Source of the DNA: Frigidibacter oleivorans
Lineage (GTDB): Bacteria > Pseudomonadota > Alphaproteobacteria > Rhodobacterales > Rhodobacteraceae
DNA: 64,000 nucleotides
Assembly (NCBI RefSeq): GCF_003993775.1
Contig: NZ_RJRZ01000004.1
Span: forward strand, 1-64,000
Reading direction: 5' to 3'
The notes under the pieces were generated by a model. The model saw nothing but the letters and a program-made list of their open reading frames with translations. It had not been told where the DNA came from and ran no database searches. The translations under genes were made by a program, and so were the position numbers. Positions 9,642 through 18,520 of the stretch are shown in pieces; positions within the stretch are counted from its first letter, which is position 1, and the number at the start of each line of letters is the position of its first letter.

Positions 9642-10282
9642 CCGACACGCCACGGCGGTTGCCCGCCATCGCCGCCTATCCGCTGCCTGCGGCGGCCGAC
9701 CTGCCCGCGCCCCGTGCGCCCTTCCGGCTGGACCGGGCGCGGGCGGCGCTGCTGGTCCATGACATGCAAGCCTATTTCTGCGCCCCCTACCCGCAGGGCG
9801 ACAGCCCTCTCGCCCCCGCCATCGCCCATATCGCGCGGCTGCTGGCGGCGGCGCGGGCGGCGGGGGTGCCGGTCTTCTATACCGCGCAGGAGCTGCGGCA
9901 GGACCGCCGCGACCGGGGGCTGCAGGCGGACCTGTGGGGGCCGGGGATGCAGGCGGAGGGCGCAGAGGCGATCCTGCCGGCGCTGGCCCCCGCCCCGGGC
10001 GATCATGTGCTGGTCAAGCATCGTTACAGCGCCTTCCAGCGGTCGAACCTCGAACCGCTGATGCGGGCGCGGGGGCGCGACCAGCTGATCGTCTGCGGCC
10101 TCTATGCCCATATCGGCTGCATGCTGACCGCCGCCGAGGCCTTCATGCGGGATATCGAGCCCTTCTTCGTGGCCGACGCGCTGGCCGATTTCAGCCGCGA
10201 CCGGCATGACATGGCCCTGTCCTGGGTGGCGGAGATCTGCGGGGTGCCGATGATGACGGATCAGGTGGAGGCGCTGCTGTGA
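9638..10282 (+). CDS. dhbB: Isochorismatase, stand-alone (no aryl carrier domain)
   Basis: 214 aa. It hydrolyses isochorismate to 2,3-dihydro-2,3-dihydroxybenzoate and pyruvate. Features are [11 protein letters not shown] with the catalytic Asp, a central [13 protein letters not shown] with the active-site Lys, and [13 protein letters not shown] in the catalytic loop region. Siderophore isochorismatases of the EntB/VibB/DhbB class usually run to about 285-310 aa because a carrier-protein domain follows; here the protein stops right after the hydrolase fold, so no phosphopantetheine site exists. It overlaps its neighbours by four bases on each side, so the three genes are translationally coupled. 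Confidence 0.92.
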   Translation: MTDTPRRLPAIAAYPLPAAADLPAPRAPFRLDRARAALLVHDMQAYFCAPYPQGDSPLAPAIAHIARLLAAARAAGVPVFYTAQELRQDRRDRGLQADLWGPGMQAEGAEAILPALAPAPGDHVLVKHRYSAFQRSNLEPLMRARGRDQLIVCGLYAHIGCMLTAAEAFMRDIEPFFVADALADFSRDRHDMALSWVAEICGVPMMTDQVEALL

Positions 10283-11040
10283 CGGGATTCGGGCTGCAGG
10301 GTCGGCGGGCGCTGGTCACGGGCGCAGGCGGCGGCATCGGCCGCGCCACGGTGGCGGCGCTGGCGGCCGAGGGGGTGGAGGTGATCGCCACCGACCGCGC
10401 CCTGCCCGCCGAGCCGATCGCCGGCGCGCGCCACAGCCTGGCCCTGGACGTGACCGACAGCGCCGCCGTCGCCGCACTGGTGGCGCGGGTCGAGGCGGAG
10501 ATCGGCCCCCTCGATATCGGCGTGTCGCTGGCCGGGGTGCTGGCGACCGGGCTGGTGGCCGATACCGGCGATGCCGACTGGCGCCGGGTCTTCGCGGTCA
10601 ATTGCGACGGCGTCTTCCATGTCTGCCGGGCGCTGGCCGGGCCGATGCAGGCCCGCCGCCGCGGCGCCATCGTCGTCGTCAGCTCCAACGCCGCCGGCAT
10701 CCCCCGGCACGGCATGGCGGCCTATGCGGCCTCGAAGGCGGCGGCAACGATGTTCACCCGCTGCCTCGGGCTGGAACTGGCGCCCTTCGGGGTGCGCTGC
10801 AACATCGTGGCGCCCGGATCGACGCTGACGCCGATGCAGACCGGCATGTGGGCGGATGCCTCGGGCGGCGACCGGGTGATCGCCGGATCGCCCGAAACCT
10901 TCCGCACCGGCATCCCGCTGGGCAGGATCGCCCGGCCCGAGGATGTGGCCGATGCGGTGGTCTATCTCGCCTCGGACCGGGCGGCGCATGTCACCATGGC
11001 CGATCTTTATGTCGATGGCGGCGCCACGCTGCGGGGATAG
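10279..11040 (+). CDS. dhbA: 2,3-dihydro-2,3-dihydroxybenzoate dehydrogenase (EntA/DhbA type, SDR)
   Basis: 253 aa classical short-chain dehydrogenase. It oxidises dihydro-DHB to 2,3-dihydroxybenzoate with NAD. The nucleotide-binding motif is [11 protein letters not shown] near residues 13-23; the catalytic Ser is in [13 protein letters not shown] and the YxxxK motif is YAASKAA. The sequence [16 protein letters not shown] is characteristic of the EntA group. The GTG start overlaps the preceding stop (GTGA). It ends the operon; no 2,3-DHB-AMP ligase, NRPS or siderophore transporter follows. Confidence 0.9.
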   Translation: MTGFGLQGRRALVTGAGGGIGRATVAALAAEGVEVIATDRALPAEPIAGARHSLALDVTDSAAVAALVARVEAEIGPLDIGVSLAGVLATGLVADTGDADWRRVFAVNCDGVFHVCRALAGPMQARRRGAIVVVSSNAAGIPRHGMAAYAASKAAATMFTRCLGLELAPFGVRCNIVAPGSTLTPMQTGMWADASGGDRVIAGSPETFRTGIPLGRIARPEDVADAVVYLASDRAAHVTMADLYVDGGATLRG

Positions 11041-11042
11041 TC

Positions 11043-11075
11043 CCGGCGGATGATGCCCCGGCGAAGCTCCGCCGG
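11043..11075 (+). terminator. Weak hairpin after the DHB operon
   Basis: Arms CCGGCGGA (11043-11050) and TCCGCCGG (11068-11075) are perfect complements with a 17-base loop, starting two bases after the dhbA stop. There is no T-run, so termination is uncertain. Confidence 0.3.
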
Positions 11076-11089
11076 CACAGGCCGTCGTG

Positions 11090-11119
11090 TTGTTATACTG
11101 TGACATTCGGCGGCTATAG
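11090..11119 (+). promoter_or_regulatory. Candidate promoter of phoX
   Basis: TTGTTA (11090-11095) and CTATAG (11114-11119) are spaced by 18 bases and lie about 37 bases before the phoX ATG, resembling a sigma-70 promoter. CTGTGACAT at 11098-11106 recalls one half of a Pho box but has an extra base and no clear second half, so PhoB control is only a guess. Confidence 0.35.
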
Positions 11120-11155
11120 CTCCCCTGCCAAGCAACCAAGCCAGGGGACATCACC

Positions 11156-13129
11156 ATGAACCAGCGCCAGATTTTCCGCACCTCGAGGCTCGAGGAGGCC
11201 GACGGTCCCGGTCTGAACCCGACCGGTAACCCGACCATGGGCGACATCATCACTGCCCGCTTCTCGCGCCGCGGTTTCCTGCAGCGCTCGATGGCCACCG
11301 CCGCCATCGCCGCCACCGTGTCGCCGCTGGCGCTGATCGCCGCCGACGAGGCGCGCGCGCAGGGCACCGGTTCCGTCTTCGACTTCCCCGAGGTCGAGGC
11401 CGGCGTGGACGCCAACCATCACGTCGCCGAAGGCTATGACGCCGACATCCTGCTGCGCTGGGGCGACAAGGTCTTTGCCGACGCGCCCGAATTCGACCCG
11501 ACCGCGCAGTCCGAAGCCGCGCAGGAACGCCAGTTCGGCTATAACAACGACTTCGTGGGCTTCATCCCGCTGGACGGCGCCACCGATCGCGGCCTGCTGG
11601 TCGTGAACCACGAATACACCAACGAACACCTGATGTTCCCGGGCATCGTCACCCTGCAGGACGGCAAGATCACCGTCGCCGACGCCACCGCCGAGCGCGT
11701 GGGCATCGAGATGGCCGCGCATGGCGGCACCATCATCGAGATCCGCAAGGAAAACGGCAAGTGGACGCCGGTTCTCGACGCGCCGCTGAACCGCCGCATC
11801 ACCGCCAAGACCCGGATGCAGCTGAGCGGCCCCGCCGCCGGCCACGAGCGTCTGCGCACCTCGGCCGATGCCGAAGGCCGCACCGTCTATGGCACGATCA
11901 ACAACTGCGCCGGCGGCGTGACCCCGTGGGGCACCTACATCATGGCCGAGGAGAACATCCACGGCTATTTCATGGGGGAACTGCCGGCGGATCACCGCGA
12001 AGCCGCCAACTACGACCGTCTGGGCGTGCCCGGCGGCGACTACCAGTGGGGCCGCTACGAGACCCGCTTCGACATCGGCCAGGAGCCGAACGAGCCGAAC
12101 CGCTTCGGCTGGGTCGTCGAGGTCGACGTGATGGACCCGACCTCGGTGCCGAAGAAGCGCACCGCGCTCGGCCGGTTCAAGCATGAGGGCGCCGAAAGCG
12201 TCGTGGCCGCGGATGGCCGCGTCGTGTTCTACCTCGGCGATGACGAACGCTTCGACTATGTCTACAAGTTCGTGACCGCCGGCGCCTACAACCCCGACGA
12301 CCGCGCCGCCAACATGGACCTTCTCGACGAAGGCACGCTCTATGTCGCGCGCTTCGACGAGGACGGCACGATGGTCTGGATGCCGCTGGTGCATGGCGAA
12401 GGCCCGCTGACCGCCGAGAACGGCTTCGACAGCCAGGCGGATGTGCTGATCGAAACCCGCCGCGCCGCCGACCTGCTGGGCGCGACGCCGATGGACCGCC
12501 CCGAGGACATCCAGCCGAACCCGACCACGGGCCGCGCCTATGTCATGCTGACCAACAACACCCGCCGCGAAGAGGCGAATGCCGCCAACCCGCGCGTGGA
12601 CAACGCCTTCGGCCATATCATCGAGATCCTCGAGGACAACCAGGACTTCACCGCGACCGGCGGCCGCTGGGAAATCCTGCTGCAATGCGGCGATCCGTCT
12701 GTCGCGGAGGTCGGCGCGACCTTCTCGACCGAAACGACCCGGAACGGCTGGTTCGGGATGCCCGACAACGCCGCCGTGGACGCCGACGGCCGCCTGTGGG
12801 TGTCGACCGATGGCAACAGCAACGAATCCACCGGCCGCACCGACGGCCTGTGGGCGGTCGATACCGAAGGCGACGCGCGGGGCACCTCGCGCCTGTTCTA
12901 CCGCGTGCCGGTCGGCGGCGAGATGTGCGGCCCCTGCCCGACCCCGGACATGACCACCATGTTCGTCGCGGTGCAGCACCCGGGCGACGGCGGCGACGAC
13001 TGGGAAGGCCATGGCCGCCCGTCCTATTACGAGGACCTGTCGACCCGCTGGCCGGATTTCGACGACGCGATGCCGGTGCGCCCGGCTGTCGTGGCGATCA
13101 CCCGGCAGGGCGGCGGCCGCATCGGCTGA
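11156..13129 (+). CDS. phoX: PhoX-family (DUF839) Tat-exported phosphatase
   Basis: 657 aa. PhoX-family enzymes are periplasmic Ca/Fe-dependent alkaline phosphatases that release phosphate from organic esters. A twin-arginine signal is clear: SRRGFLQRS (Arg 38-39) followed by a hydrophobic stretch and a probable cleavage site at ADEARAQG (about residue 69). The long N-terminal extension before the RR pair is normal for this family. The remainder is the DUF839 beta-propeller, with VNHEYTNEH, EGAESVVAADGR and MCGPCPTPD motifs. It is a single gene with its own promoter region and a strong terminator. Codon choice looks more biased than in neighbours, suggesting high expression when induced. Function beyond the family level is inferred. 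Confidence 0.9.
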   Translation: MNQRQIFRTSRLEEADGPGLNPTGNPTMGDIITARFSRRGFLQRSMATAAIAATVSPLALIAADEARAQGTGSVFDFPEVEAGVDANHHVAEGYDADILLRWGDKVFADAPEFDPTAQSEAAQERQFGYNNDFVGFIPLDGATDRGLLVVNHEYTNEHLMFPGIVTLQDGKITVADATAERVGIEMAAHGGTIIEIRKENGKWTPVLDAPLNRRITAKTRMQLSGPAAGHERLRTSADAEGRTVYGTINNCAGGVTPWGTYIMAEENIHGYFMGELPADHREAANYDRLGVPGGDYQWGRYETRFDIGQEPNEPNRFGWVVEVDVMDPTSVPKKRTALGRFKHEGAESVVAADGRVVFYLGDDERFDYVYKFVTAGAYNPDDRAANMDLLDEGTLYVARFDEDGTMVWMPLVHGEGPLTAENGFDSQADVLIETRRAADLLGATPMDRPEDIQPNPTTGRAYVMLTNNTRREEANAANPRVDNAFGHIIEILEDNQDFTATGGRWEILLQCGDPSVAEVGATFSTETTRNGWFGMPDNAAVDADGRLWVSTDGNSNESTGRTDGLWAVDTEGDARGTSRLFYRVPVGGEMCGPCPTPDMTTMFVAVQHPGDGGDDWEGHGRPSYYEDLSTRWPDFDDAMPVRPAVVAITRQGGGRIG

Positions 13130-13153
13130 TCCGGCCCCGGCCGAACCGACAGG

Positions 13154-13190
13154 ACCGGCGGCGGCAGCGATGCCGCCGCCGGTTCCGTTT
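13154..13190 (+). terminator. Strong terminator of phoX
   Basis: A perfect 13-base-pair stem: ACCGGCGGCGGCA (13154-13166), loop GCGA, TGCCGCCGCCGGT (13171-13183), followed by TCCGTTT. It lies between the convergent phoX and ABC exporter genes and may serve both directions. Confidence 0.75.
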
Positions 13191-13262
13191 CAGGCAGCGC
13201 AGCGGGCGCGCGGACCGGCAGCGGGCGTTGGAGTGCCCGGCGCCGGCTGCCCCGTGCGCGTG

Positions 13263-15119
13263 TCAGGCCGCGTCCTCGGCCGCGTCTTCCGCCGCCTCCT
13301 CGGCCTCTTCCTCGGCCGATTGCCGCGCCCACATCGCCGCATAGCGCCCGCCGCGCAGCAGCAGATCGTCATGCCGGCCCTGTTCGACGATGCGGCCCTG
13401 TTCCAGCACCACGATCAGGTCGGCATCGGCGATGGTGGACAGCCGGTGCGCGATGGTGATGACCGTCCGGCCCCGGCCCATGGCGCGCAGGGAGTCCTGG
13501 ATGTCGCGTTCCGTCTGGGTGTCGAGCGCCGAGGTCGCCTCGTCCAGAAGCAGGATCGGCGGGTTCTTCAGCAGCGTCCGGGCGATGCCGACGCGCTGCT
13601 TCTCGCCGCCCGACAGCTTCAGCCCGCGCTCGCCCACGGTGGTGTCATAGCCTTCGGGCAGCGCGAGGATGAAGTCGTGGATCTTCGCGGCCCGGGCCGC
13701 CGCCAGCACCTCGTCGCGGCTGGCATCGGGACGGCCATAGGCGATGTTGTAGAAGATGGTGTCGTTGAACAGCACCGTGTCCTGCGGCACCACGCCGATG
13801 GAATCGTGCAGGCTTTGCTGCGTCACCTCGCGCAGGTCCTGCCCGTCGATGCGGATCGCGCCGCCGGTCACGTCGTAGAAGCGGAACAGCAGCCGCCCGA
13901 TGGTGGACTTGCCCGAGCCCGAGGGACCGACGATGGCCACCGTCTGCCCCGCGGGCACGGTCAGCGACACGCCCTTCAGGATCGGGCGGGCGGCGTCATA
14001 GCCGAACTCCACCCGGTCGAGCGTGATCTCGCCCCCCGTCACCCGCAGCGCCGGCGCGCCGGGACGATCCGTCACCTCGGCCGGCTGGCCGAGCAGCCCG
14101 AACATCTCGCCCATGTCGACCAGCGCCTGCCGGATCTCGCGATAGACGGTGCCGAGGAAGCCCAGGGGCAGCGTGATCTGGATCATGTAGGCGTTGACCA
14201 TGACGAAATCGCCCACGGTCAGCACCCCGGCCATCACCCCCCGCGCCGCCATCACCATGACGATCACCAGACCCGTGGTAATGATCATCGCCTGACCGGC
14301 GTTCAGGAAGGCGAGGCTCTGCCCGGTCTTCACCGCCGCGACCTCGTAGCCCTGCATGGCGCGGTCATAGCGTCCGGCCTCGCGCCCCTCGGCGCCGAAA
14401 TACTTCACCGTCTCGAAGTTCAGCAGGCTGTCGATGGCCTTCTGGTTCGCGTCGGTGTCCTGGTCGTTCATCTGCTGGCGGATCTTCACCCGCCATTCGG
14501 TGACCTTGAAGGTGAAGGTGACATAGGCCCAGATCGTCACCACCACGACCAGCGCATACCAGATGTCGAAGGCCACGGCGAAGACGACCGTCACCAGCGC
14601 CAGTTCGATGATCAGCGGCCCGACCGAGAACAGCATGAAGCGCAGCAGGAAGTCGACGCCCTTCACCCCACGCTCGATGATCCGGCTCAGCCCGCCGGTC
14701 TTGCGGGTGATGTGATAGCGCAGCGACAGCGCGTGGATATGGGTGAAGGTTTCCAGCGCCAGCTGCCGCAGCGCCCGCTGCCCCACCCGCACGAAGACCG
14801 CGTCGCGCAATTCGCCGAAGGCCACCGCCCCGAGCCGGGCCATGCCATAGGCGACCGTCAGCCCGACCGCGCCCACCGCCAGCAGGAAGCCGTCGTCGCG
14901 CGCCTCGCCCGTCAGCCCGTCCACCGCTGCCTTGTAGAGGAACGGCGTCAGGATCGACACGACCTTCGCCAGCACCAGCGCCGCCAGCGCCAGCGTGACC
15001 CGGCGCCGGATCCAGCGGTTTTCGTCCCCCGGCGGCCACAGGTAGGGCGCCACGCGGCGCATGGTCTGCAGCCCCGCGCCGCGCGGGCGGGCGGTCGGTT
15101 CGGGTGTCGTGTCGGTCAT
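13263..15119 (-). CDS. Atm1-like ABC exporter, fused permease-ATPase
   Basis: 618 aa half-transporter acting as a homodimer in the inner membrane. Six membrane segments lie between residues 38 and 330. The ATPase domain has Walker A GPSGSGKST (398-406), signature LSGGE (502-506), Walker B LLLDEA (523-528) and H-loop His 558. The membrane domain and motifs such as LNFETVKYFGAE and HALSLRYHITRKTGGL match the Atm1/HMT1/MsbA-like group that exports glutathione-linked metal or persulfide species. The C-terminus is a short acidic repeat (EEAEEAAEDAAEDAA). It diverges from a cysteine-rich ArsR regulator, pointing to metal or metalloid control. Some homologues serve cytosolic Fe-S maturation instead. 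Confidence 0.9.
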   Translation of the reverse strand: MTDTTPEPTARPRGAGLQTMRRVAPYLWPPGDENRWIRRRVTLALAALVLAKVVSILTPFLYKAAVDGLTGEARDDGFLLAVGAVGLTVAYGMARLGAVAFGELRDAVFVRVGQRALRQLALETFTHIHALSLRYHITRKTGGLSRIIERGVKGVDFLLRFMLFSVGPLIIELALVTVVFAVAFDIWYALVVVVTIWAYVTFTFKVTEWRVKIRQQMNDQDTDANQKAIDSLLNFETVKYFGAEGREAGRYDRAMQGYEVAAVKTGQSLAFLNAGQAMIITTGLVIVMVMAARGVMAGVLTVGDFVMVNAYMIQITLPLGFLGTVYREIRQALVDMGEMFGLLGQPAEVTDRPGAPALRVTGGEITLDRVEFGYDAARPILKGVSLTVPAGQTVAIVGPSGSGKSTIGRLLFRFYDVTGGAIRIDGQDLREVTQQSLHDSIGVVPQDTVLFNDTIFYNIAYGRPDASRDEVLAAARAAKIHDFILALPEGYDTTVGERGLKLSGGEKQRVGIARTLLKNPPILLLDEATSALDTQTERDIQDSLRAMGRGRTVITIAHRLSTIADADLIVVLEQGRIVEQGRHDDLLLRGGRYAAMWARQSAEEEAEEAAEDAAEDAA

Positions 15120-15203
15120 TCGTGCTCTCCCGCGGGGCGGTTCCGGCGCGCGCTGGCCCCGGTGGTTGATCGCGCCGTCCCGATACCCTAGTTGTAGCGA
15201 AGG

Positions 15204-15227
15204 TTCAACCGTTCAAGAGCAGTTGAA
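15204..15227. promoter_or_regulatory. Candidate ArsR operator
   Basis: Three related half-sites occur just before the arsR start: TTCAA at 15204-15208, TTCAA at 15212-15216 and the inverted TTGAA at 15223-15227. The last two form an inverted repeat with a 6-base spacer. The element reaches to within two bases of the arsR ATG, so binding would block autogenous transcription or initiation, and it lies about 85 bases from the divergent exporter start. Confidence 0.45.
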
Positions 15228-15229
15228 GA

Positions 15230-15625
15230 ATGGAGCGCAAACAGGTTCTCGCGGCGCTTGCGGCGCTGGCCAGCGAAACGCGGCTGGACCTCGTGCGCCT
15301 GCTGGTCGAGGCCGGCGACAAAGGGCTGGCGGCGGGCGAGATCGGGCGCAGGCTCGGCATCGCGGCCTCGCGGCTGTCCTTCCACCTCGCCGCGCTGGAA
15401 CAGGCGGGGCTGGTCAGCTCGCGCCGGGAATCGCGCAACGTGATTTATGCCGCCAGCTTTCGCGGCATCGGCCAGACCTTCGGCTATCTGCTGAACGACT
15501 GCTGCCTCGACCATCCCGAGGTGCGCGCCTGCTGCCGGGCACGGGGCGAATGCGCCGGCGGCACGGGACCCGCGGCCCCCGCCCCCGGGCTGGTCATTCC
15601 GGCGGAACCTCCCGCGGGACGGTGA
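15230..15625 (+). CDS. ArsR/SmtB-family metal(loid)-responsive repressor
   Basis: 131 aa. A winged helix-turn-helix occupies residues 10-75 ([14 protein letters not shown], then recognition helix [17 protein letters not shown]). The C-terminal tail has five cysteines: CC at 91-92, CC at 101-102 and C108, resembling the arsenite-binding cysteine clusters of several proteobacterial ArsR proteins. It probably represses the divergent ABC exporter and itself. The 3' end overlaps the convergent LysM-protein gene by 32 bases. The ligand (arsenite, antimonite or another thiophilic metal) is not determinable from sequence. Confidence 0.9.
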   Translation: MERKQVLAALAALASETRLDLVRLLVEAGDKGLAAGEIGRRLGIAASRLSFHLAALEQAGLVSSRRESRNVIYAASFRGIGQTFGYLLNDCCLDHPEVRACCRARGECAGGTGPAAPAPGLVIPAEPPAGR

Positions 15626-17204
15626 AGACCTGCCCGGGATAGATCAGGTCCGGGTCGCGGATCTGGCTGCGATTGGCCTCGAACAGCCGGACGTACTGAA
15701 AGCCGTCGCCGTAATTTTCGGTGGCGATGCCCCAGAGGGTGAAACCCGGCTGCACGGTGATCTGCACGAAGCGCAGCCGGTCGGCCTCTGCCGGGGCGAG
15801 CGTCTCTGCCGCCGGTGCGCCGGAGGCGATGCCGGGCGCGGCAGGCGCGGCCGTGACGGCGGCGGGCGCCACCGGGGCCAGTGCCGGGGCAGCGGCGCCC
15901 GGGGCCGCGGCGACGGGCGCGGGGGATGCGGCAGGCGCGGCGGCGGCGACCTCGGCCGGGACCGCCTGCGCGCTGTCCTGTCCCACGGTCTGCGCGACGT
16001 CCTGCGCCGCCCGCGCCATGGCGGCGGCGAGAACCTCGGGCGCCTCGCGCTGGAACGGCGTCTCGAACCGCGACCGCACCTTGCCATCCGGCCCGACCTG
16101 ATCGACCCGCAGCGTGTAGATGCCGGATTCGAGCCCCGCCAGCCGGGTGGTCCAGCGCCCGTCCGGCCCCACCGGGGCCGAGGCGATCAGCCCGCCATCG
16201 ACATAGACCCGCGCCTCGCCGCCGCCGCCCGCCCGGCCGGCTAGGGTGACCTCGCCCGCCGCGTCATAGGCGATGGCGTCGACCACGACATTCTCTCCCA
16301 ACGGCGCGGGCGACAGCACCGACACGCCGGCGCGGTCGGCCAGCAGCACGGTCGGCGCCTCTGCCGGCGCGGGGGCAGCGGGTGCGAGGGCGGAGGGCGG
16401 TTCGGGTGCGGGGGCTGCGGCAGACGGGTCCTCGGCGAGGGCGGTTGCGGCCGCTTCGGGCGGCGCGGCGGCGGCCACCTGCCCCGGCACCGGTGTAGTC
16501 TCCGGCGCGGTCTCCGGTGCCGTCCGGGGGGCCAGCACCACCCGCTGGTCGGATTCGGTGACCTGCCCGTCGGCGCCGGTCACCCGCAGCCGCAGCTCGC
16601 GCGGGGCCGCCGCCAGCGGCACATCCGCCAGCAGCGCGAAATCGCCGCGCGCATTGGTATCGCCGCTGGCCACCTCGGCCCCGTCCGCCAGCAGCGCGAC
16701 GCGGGCGCCGGGCGCGGCGCGGCCCGCCACCTGCACCCCGCCCTCGGCATCGGCGCGCACCGTGTCGAATTCGGGCAAGGGCGCCGCCGGCGCTGCGGTC
16801 GGTTCGGCAGGCGTCTCGGGCGTTGCGGGCGTCTCGGGGGAGAGGACCGCTGCTGTCTCTGCGGCAGGTTCGGCCCCCGCTTCCGGCACGGGCGCAGTCG
16901 CAGCTTCGGGCGCAGCCGCCCCTTCGGGCGCAGCCGCCGGCACCGGTTCCCGGACATCGGCCGGGGCAGCCGCCACCTCGGACCCCGCCTCCGCCACATC
17001 GGCAGCACCGGGCGCGGCCTCGGTCGTCGCAGGTGCGGGTTCCACATCGGGCCGGATCAGCCAGAAGCCGAGGATCGCCGCGACTACCACGCCCGCAGCA
17101 ATGCCGGCCGCGAGCCCCGGTCCCAGCCCCGTCGTTGCGCGGGCGTCGCCGCCTGCCATGCCGCTGTCGGCGGGCGTCGCGCCCGCCGGTCCTTCCGCTG
17201 CCAT
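15594..17204 (-). CDS. Membrane-anchored Ala/Pro-rich protein with Ig-like repeats and C-terminal LysM
   Basis: 536 aa. One membrane segment near residues 30-50 ([19 protein letters not shown]) is followed by about 95 low-complexity Ala/Pro/Glu residues. Two Ig-like units follow: the first with [19 protein letters not shown], the second with [20 protein letters not shown]. After more low-complexity sequence comes a C-terminal LysM domain ([20 protein letters not shown] ... [10 protein letters not shown]), which binds peptidoglycan. The topology suggests an envelope protein anchored in the inner membrane and reaching the wall. Such LysM proteins are common in Rhodobacteraceae but without established function. 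A ribosome site (AGGGGGA) supports the ATG at 17204. Confidence 0.85.
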   Translation of the reverse strand: MAAEGPAGATPADSGMAGGDARATTGLGPGLAAGIAAGVVVAAILGFWLIRPDVEPAPATTEAAPGAADVAEAGSEVAAAPADVREPVPAAAPEGAAAPEAATAPVPEAGAEPAAETAAVLSPETPATPETPAEPTAAPAAPLPEFDTVRADAEGGVQVAGRAAPGARVALLADGAEVASGDTNARGDFALLADVPLAAAPRELRLRVTGADGQVTESDQRVVLAPRTAPETAPETTPVPGQVAAAAPPEAAATALAEDPSAAAPAPEPPSALAPAAPAPAEAPTVLLADRAGVSVLSPAPLGENVVVDAIAYDAAGEVTLAGRAGGGGEARVYVDGGLIASAPVGPDGRWTTRLAGLESGIYTLRVDQVGPDGKVRSRFETPFQREAPEVLAAAMARAAQDVAQTVGQDSAQAVPAEVAAAAPAASPAPVAAAPGAAAPALAPVAPAAVTAAPAAPGIASGAPAAETLAPAEADRLRFVQITVQPGFTLWGIATENYGDGFQYVRLFEANRSQIRDPDLIYPGQVFTVPREVPPE

Positions 17205-17309
17205 CCGAGTCCCCCTGCCGCGGTTGCCGACCGCGCTTGAGAGACCATAGCAACCCCGGTATCAGGGGTCAAAGATACGCTGGTCCGCCAGCCGGATAGA
17301 GAAAGAGCG

Positions 17310-17867
17310 ATGCCGAATTACACACGTTCCGTCTGCGTCTTCTGCGGCTCGCGCGCGGGCGGCGACCCCGCCTTCACCGAGGCGGCGCAGGCCACCGGGC
17401 GGATGCTGGCGCGCAACGGCTGGCGGCTGGTCTATGGCGCGGGCGATATCGGACTGATGGGCGAGGTGGCGCGCGCCGCCCAGACCGAGGGCGGCCAGAC
17501 CTTCGGGGTGATCCCCGTGCACCTGCTGTCGAAGGAGAAGGGCAAGCGCGACATCTCGACCTTCATCGTCACCGAGAACATGCATGAGCGGAAGAAGGTC
17601 ATGTACATGAACTCGGATGCCATCGTGGTGCTGCCGGGCGGGGCCGGCACGCTGGACGAGCTGTTCGAGGTGGTGACCTGGCGGCAGATCGGCCTGCATG
17701 GCAAGCCGATCCTGCTGCTGAACACCGCGGGCTACTGGTCGCCGCTGGTGGCGCTGACCCGCTCGGTCATCGACCATGGCTTCGCCGAGGAAAGCCTCGC
17801 GGGCTTCATGGAACCGGTGGAGGATGTGGCGGCGCTGGAACAGCGGCTGGCGGCGGCGCTGGCCTGA
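17310..17867 (+). CDS. LOG-family phosphoribohydrolase
   Basis: 185 aa, usual for the LOG (Lonely Guy) family, which hydrolyses nucleoside monophosphates such as AMP, or cytokinin riboside monophosphate, to base and ribose 5-phosphate. The diagnostic motifs are present: VFCGSRAG at the N-terminus, VYGAGDIGLMG, MHERKKVMY (Arg/Lys near 94-95) and PGGAGTLDE (109-117), the catalytic glycine-rich loop. It diverges from the LysM gene with about 105 bases between, and is convergent with the host-attachment gene, 22 bases apart. Older annotations as lysine decarboxylase are not supported. Confidence 0.9.
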   Translation: MPNYTRSVCVFCGSRAGGDPAFTEAAQATGRMLARNGWRLVYGAGDIGLMGEVARAAQTEGGQTFGVIPVHLLSKEKGKRDISTFIVTENMHERKKVMYMNSDAIVVLPGGAGTLDELFEVVTWRQIGLHGKPILLLNTAGYWSPLVALTRSVIDHGFAEESLAGFMEPVEDVAALEQRLAAALA

Positions 17868-17889
17868 GCGCCGCCGCCGCGGCCGCCCG

Positions 17890-18348
17890 TCAGTCGGCTT
17901 CGGCGAGATCGGCGGCCAGGATGCGGGCGATGTCCGGCACCGGATGGCCGGTCAGCGTCTTTGGCACCTCGGCGATAACCCGGTCGCTGACCTCCTTGTG
18001 CAGCGCCGGGCGCATCGCGCCCAGAACGACGGGCGGGGCGGCGATCACCAGCCGGTCGAAGGCGCCTTCATGCGCCCGGTGATACAGCCAGTCGGCCAGA
18101 TCGGTGGCGAAGCGTTCCTTGCCCTGCCGCTGGAAATCCGTCTCTTCCATGCTGGACCCGGTGCCGTCGCCGCGATTGCCGGCGCTGCCGGGGCGGTCGG
18201 TCGCCTGATCGCGGTCCGGCGGATTGAACTGCGCCTGTTCCTCGCGGACATGCAGCATCGGGGTGCCCCCCGCGACTTCGGTGTCGAAGACCATCGCCTT
18301 GCGGCCATCGGCCACCACTACCCAGGTTCCATCGGTCAGACGTTTCAT
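17890..18348 (-). CDS. Host attachment protein family (Rossmann-like, possibly RNase-related)
   Basis: 152 aa. Sequence features fit the 'host attachment protein' family known from Agrobacterium and widespread in alphaproteobacteria: WVVVADGRKAMVF at the N-terminus, a variable middle (residues 30-70), then FATDLADWLYHRAHEGAFDRLVIAAPPVVLG and a C-terminal tail HPVPDIARILAAD. The fold resembles release-factor/RNase-like domains, but biochemical function is unproven. The start at 18348 is chosen because AAGGAGGC lies seven bases upstream; an in-frame ATG at 18375 lacks such a site. It lies downstream of sodB on the same strand, behind two hairpins. Confidence 0.82.
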   Translation of the reverse strand: MKRLTDGTWVVVADGRKAMVFDTEVAGGTPMLHVREEQAQFNPPDRDQATDRPGSAGNRGDGTGSSMEETDFQRQGKERFATDLADWLYHRAHEGAFDRLVIAAPPVVLGAMRPALHKEVSDRVIAEVPKTLTGHPVPDIARILAADLAEAD

Positions 18349-18448
18349 GTGCCTCCTTGGCCCGCGACTGGACACGGGCTGCCGGGATCAACCCGCGGGG
18401 CAGGCCCGCTGTTCCGGGCGGCACGCCGCCGGAACCCGGACATGGCAA

Positions 18449-18473
18449 GGGCCCGCCGGGATCCGGCGGGCCC
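18449..18473 (-). terminator. Hairpin downstream of sodB (distal)
   Basis: A perfect 11-base-pair inverted repeat: GGGCCCGCCGG (18449-18459), loop GAT, CCGGCGGGCCC (18463-18473). Read on the minus strand it is followed by TTGCC, so it could terminate sodB transcripts, though the T-run is short. Confidence 0.45.
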
Positions 18474-18490
18474 CGAAGGCCGCAAGGCAG

Positions 18491-18506
18491 GGGGGCCGAA
18501 GCCCCC
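18491..18506 (-). terminator. Hairpin immediately after sodB
   Basis: GGGGGC (18491-18496), tetraloop, GCCCCC (18501-18506); on the transcript the loop is TTCG, a very stable type. It lies 14 bases after the sodB stop and probably acts with the next hairpin to end or stabilise the sodB mRNA. Confidence 0.4.
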
Positions 18507-18520
18507 GCGGCCCAAATGGA

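Noticed and set aside
11098-11106. Pho box before phoX
   Set aside because: Only a distorted single half (CTGTGACAT) is present, so PhoB control is not claimed as a feature.
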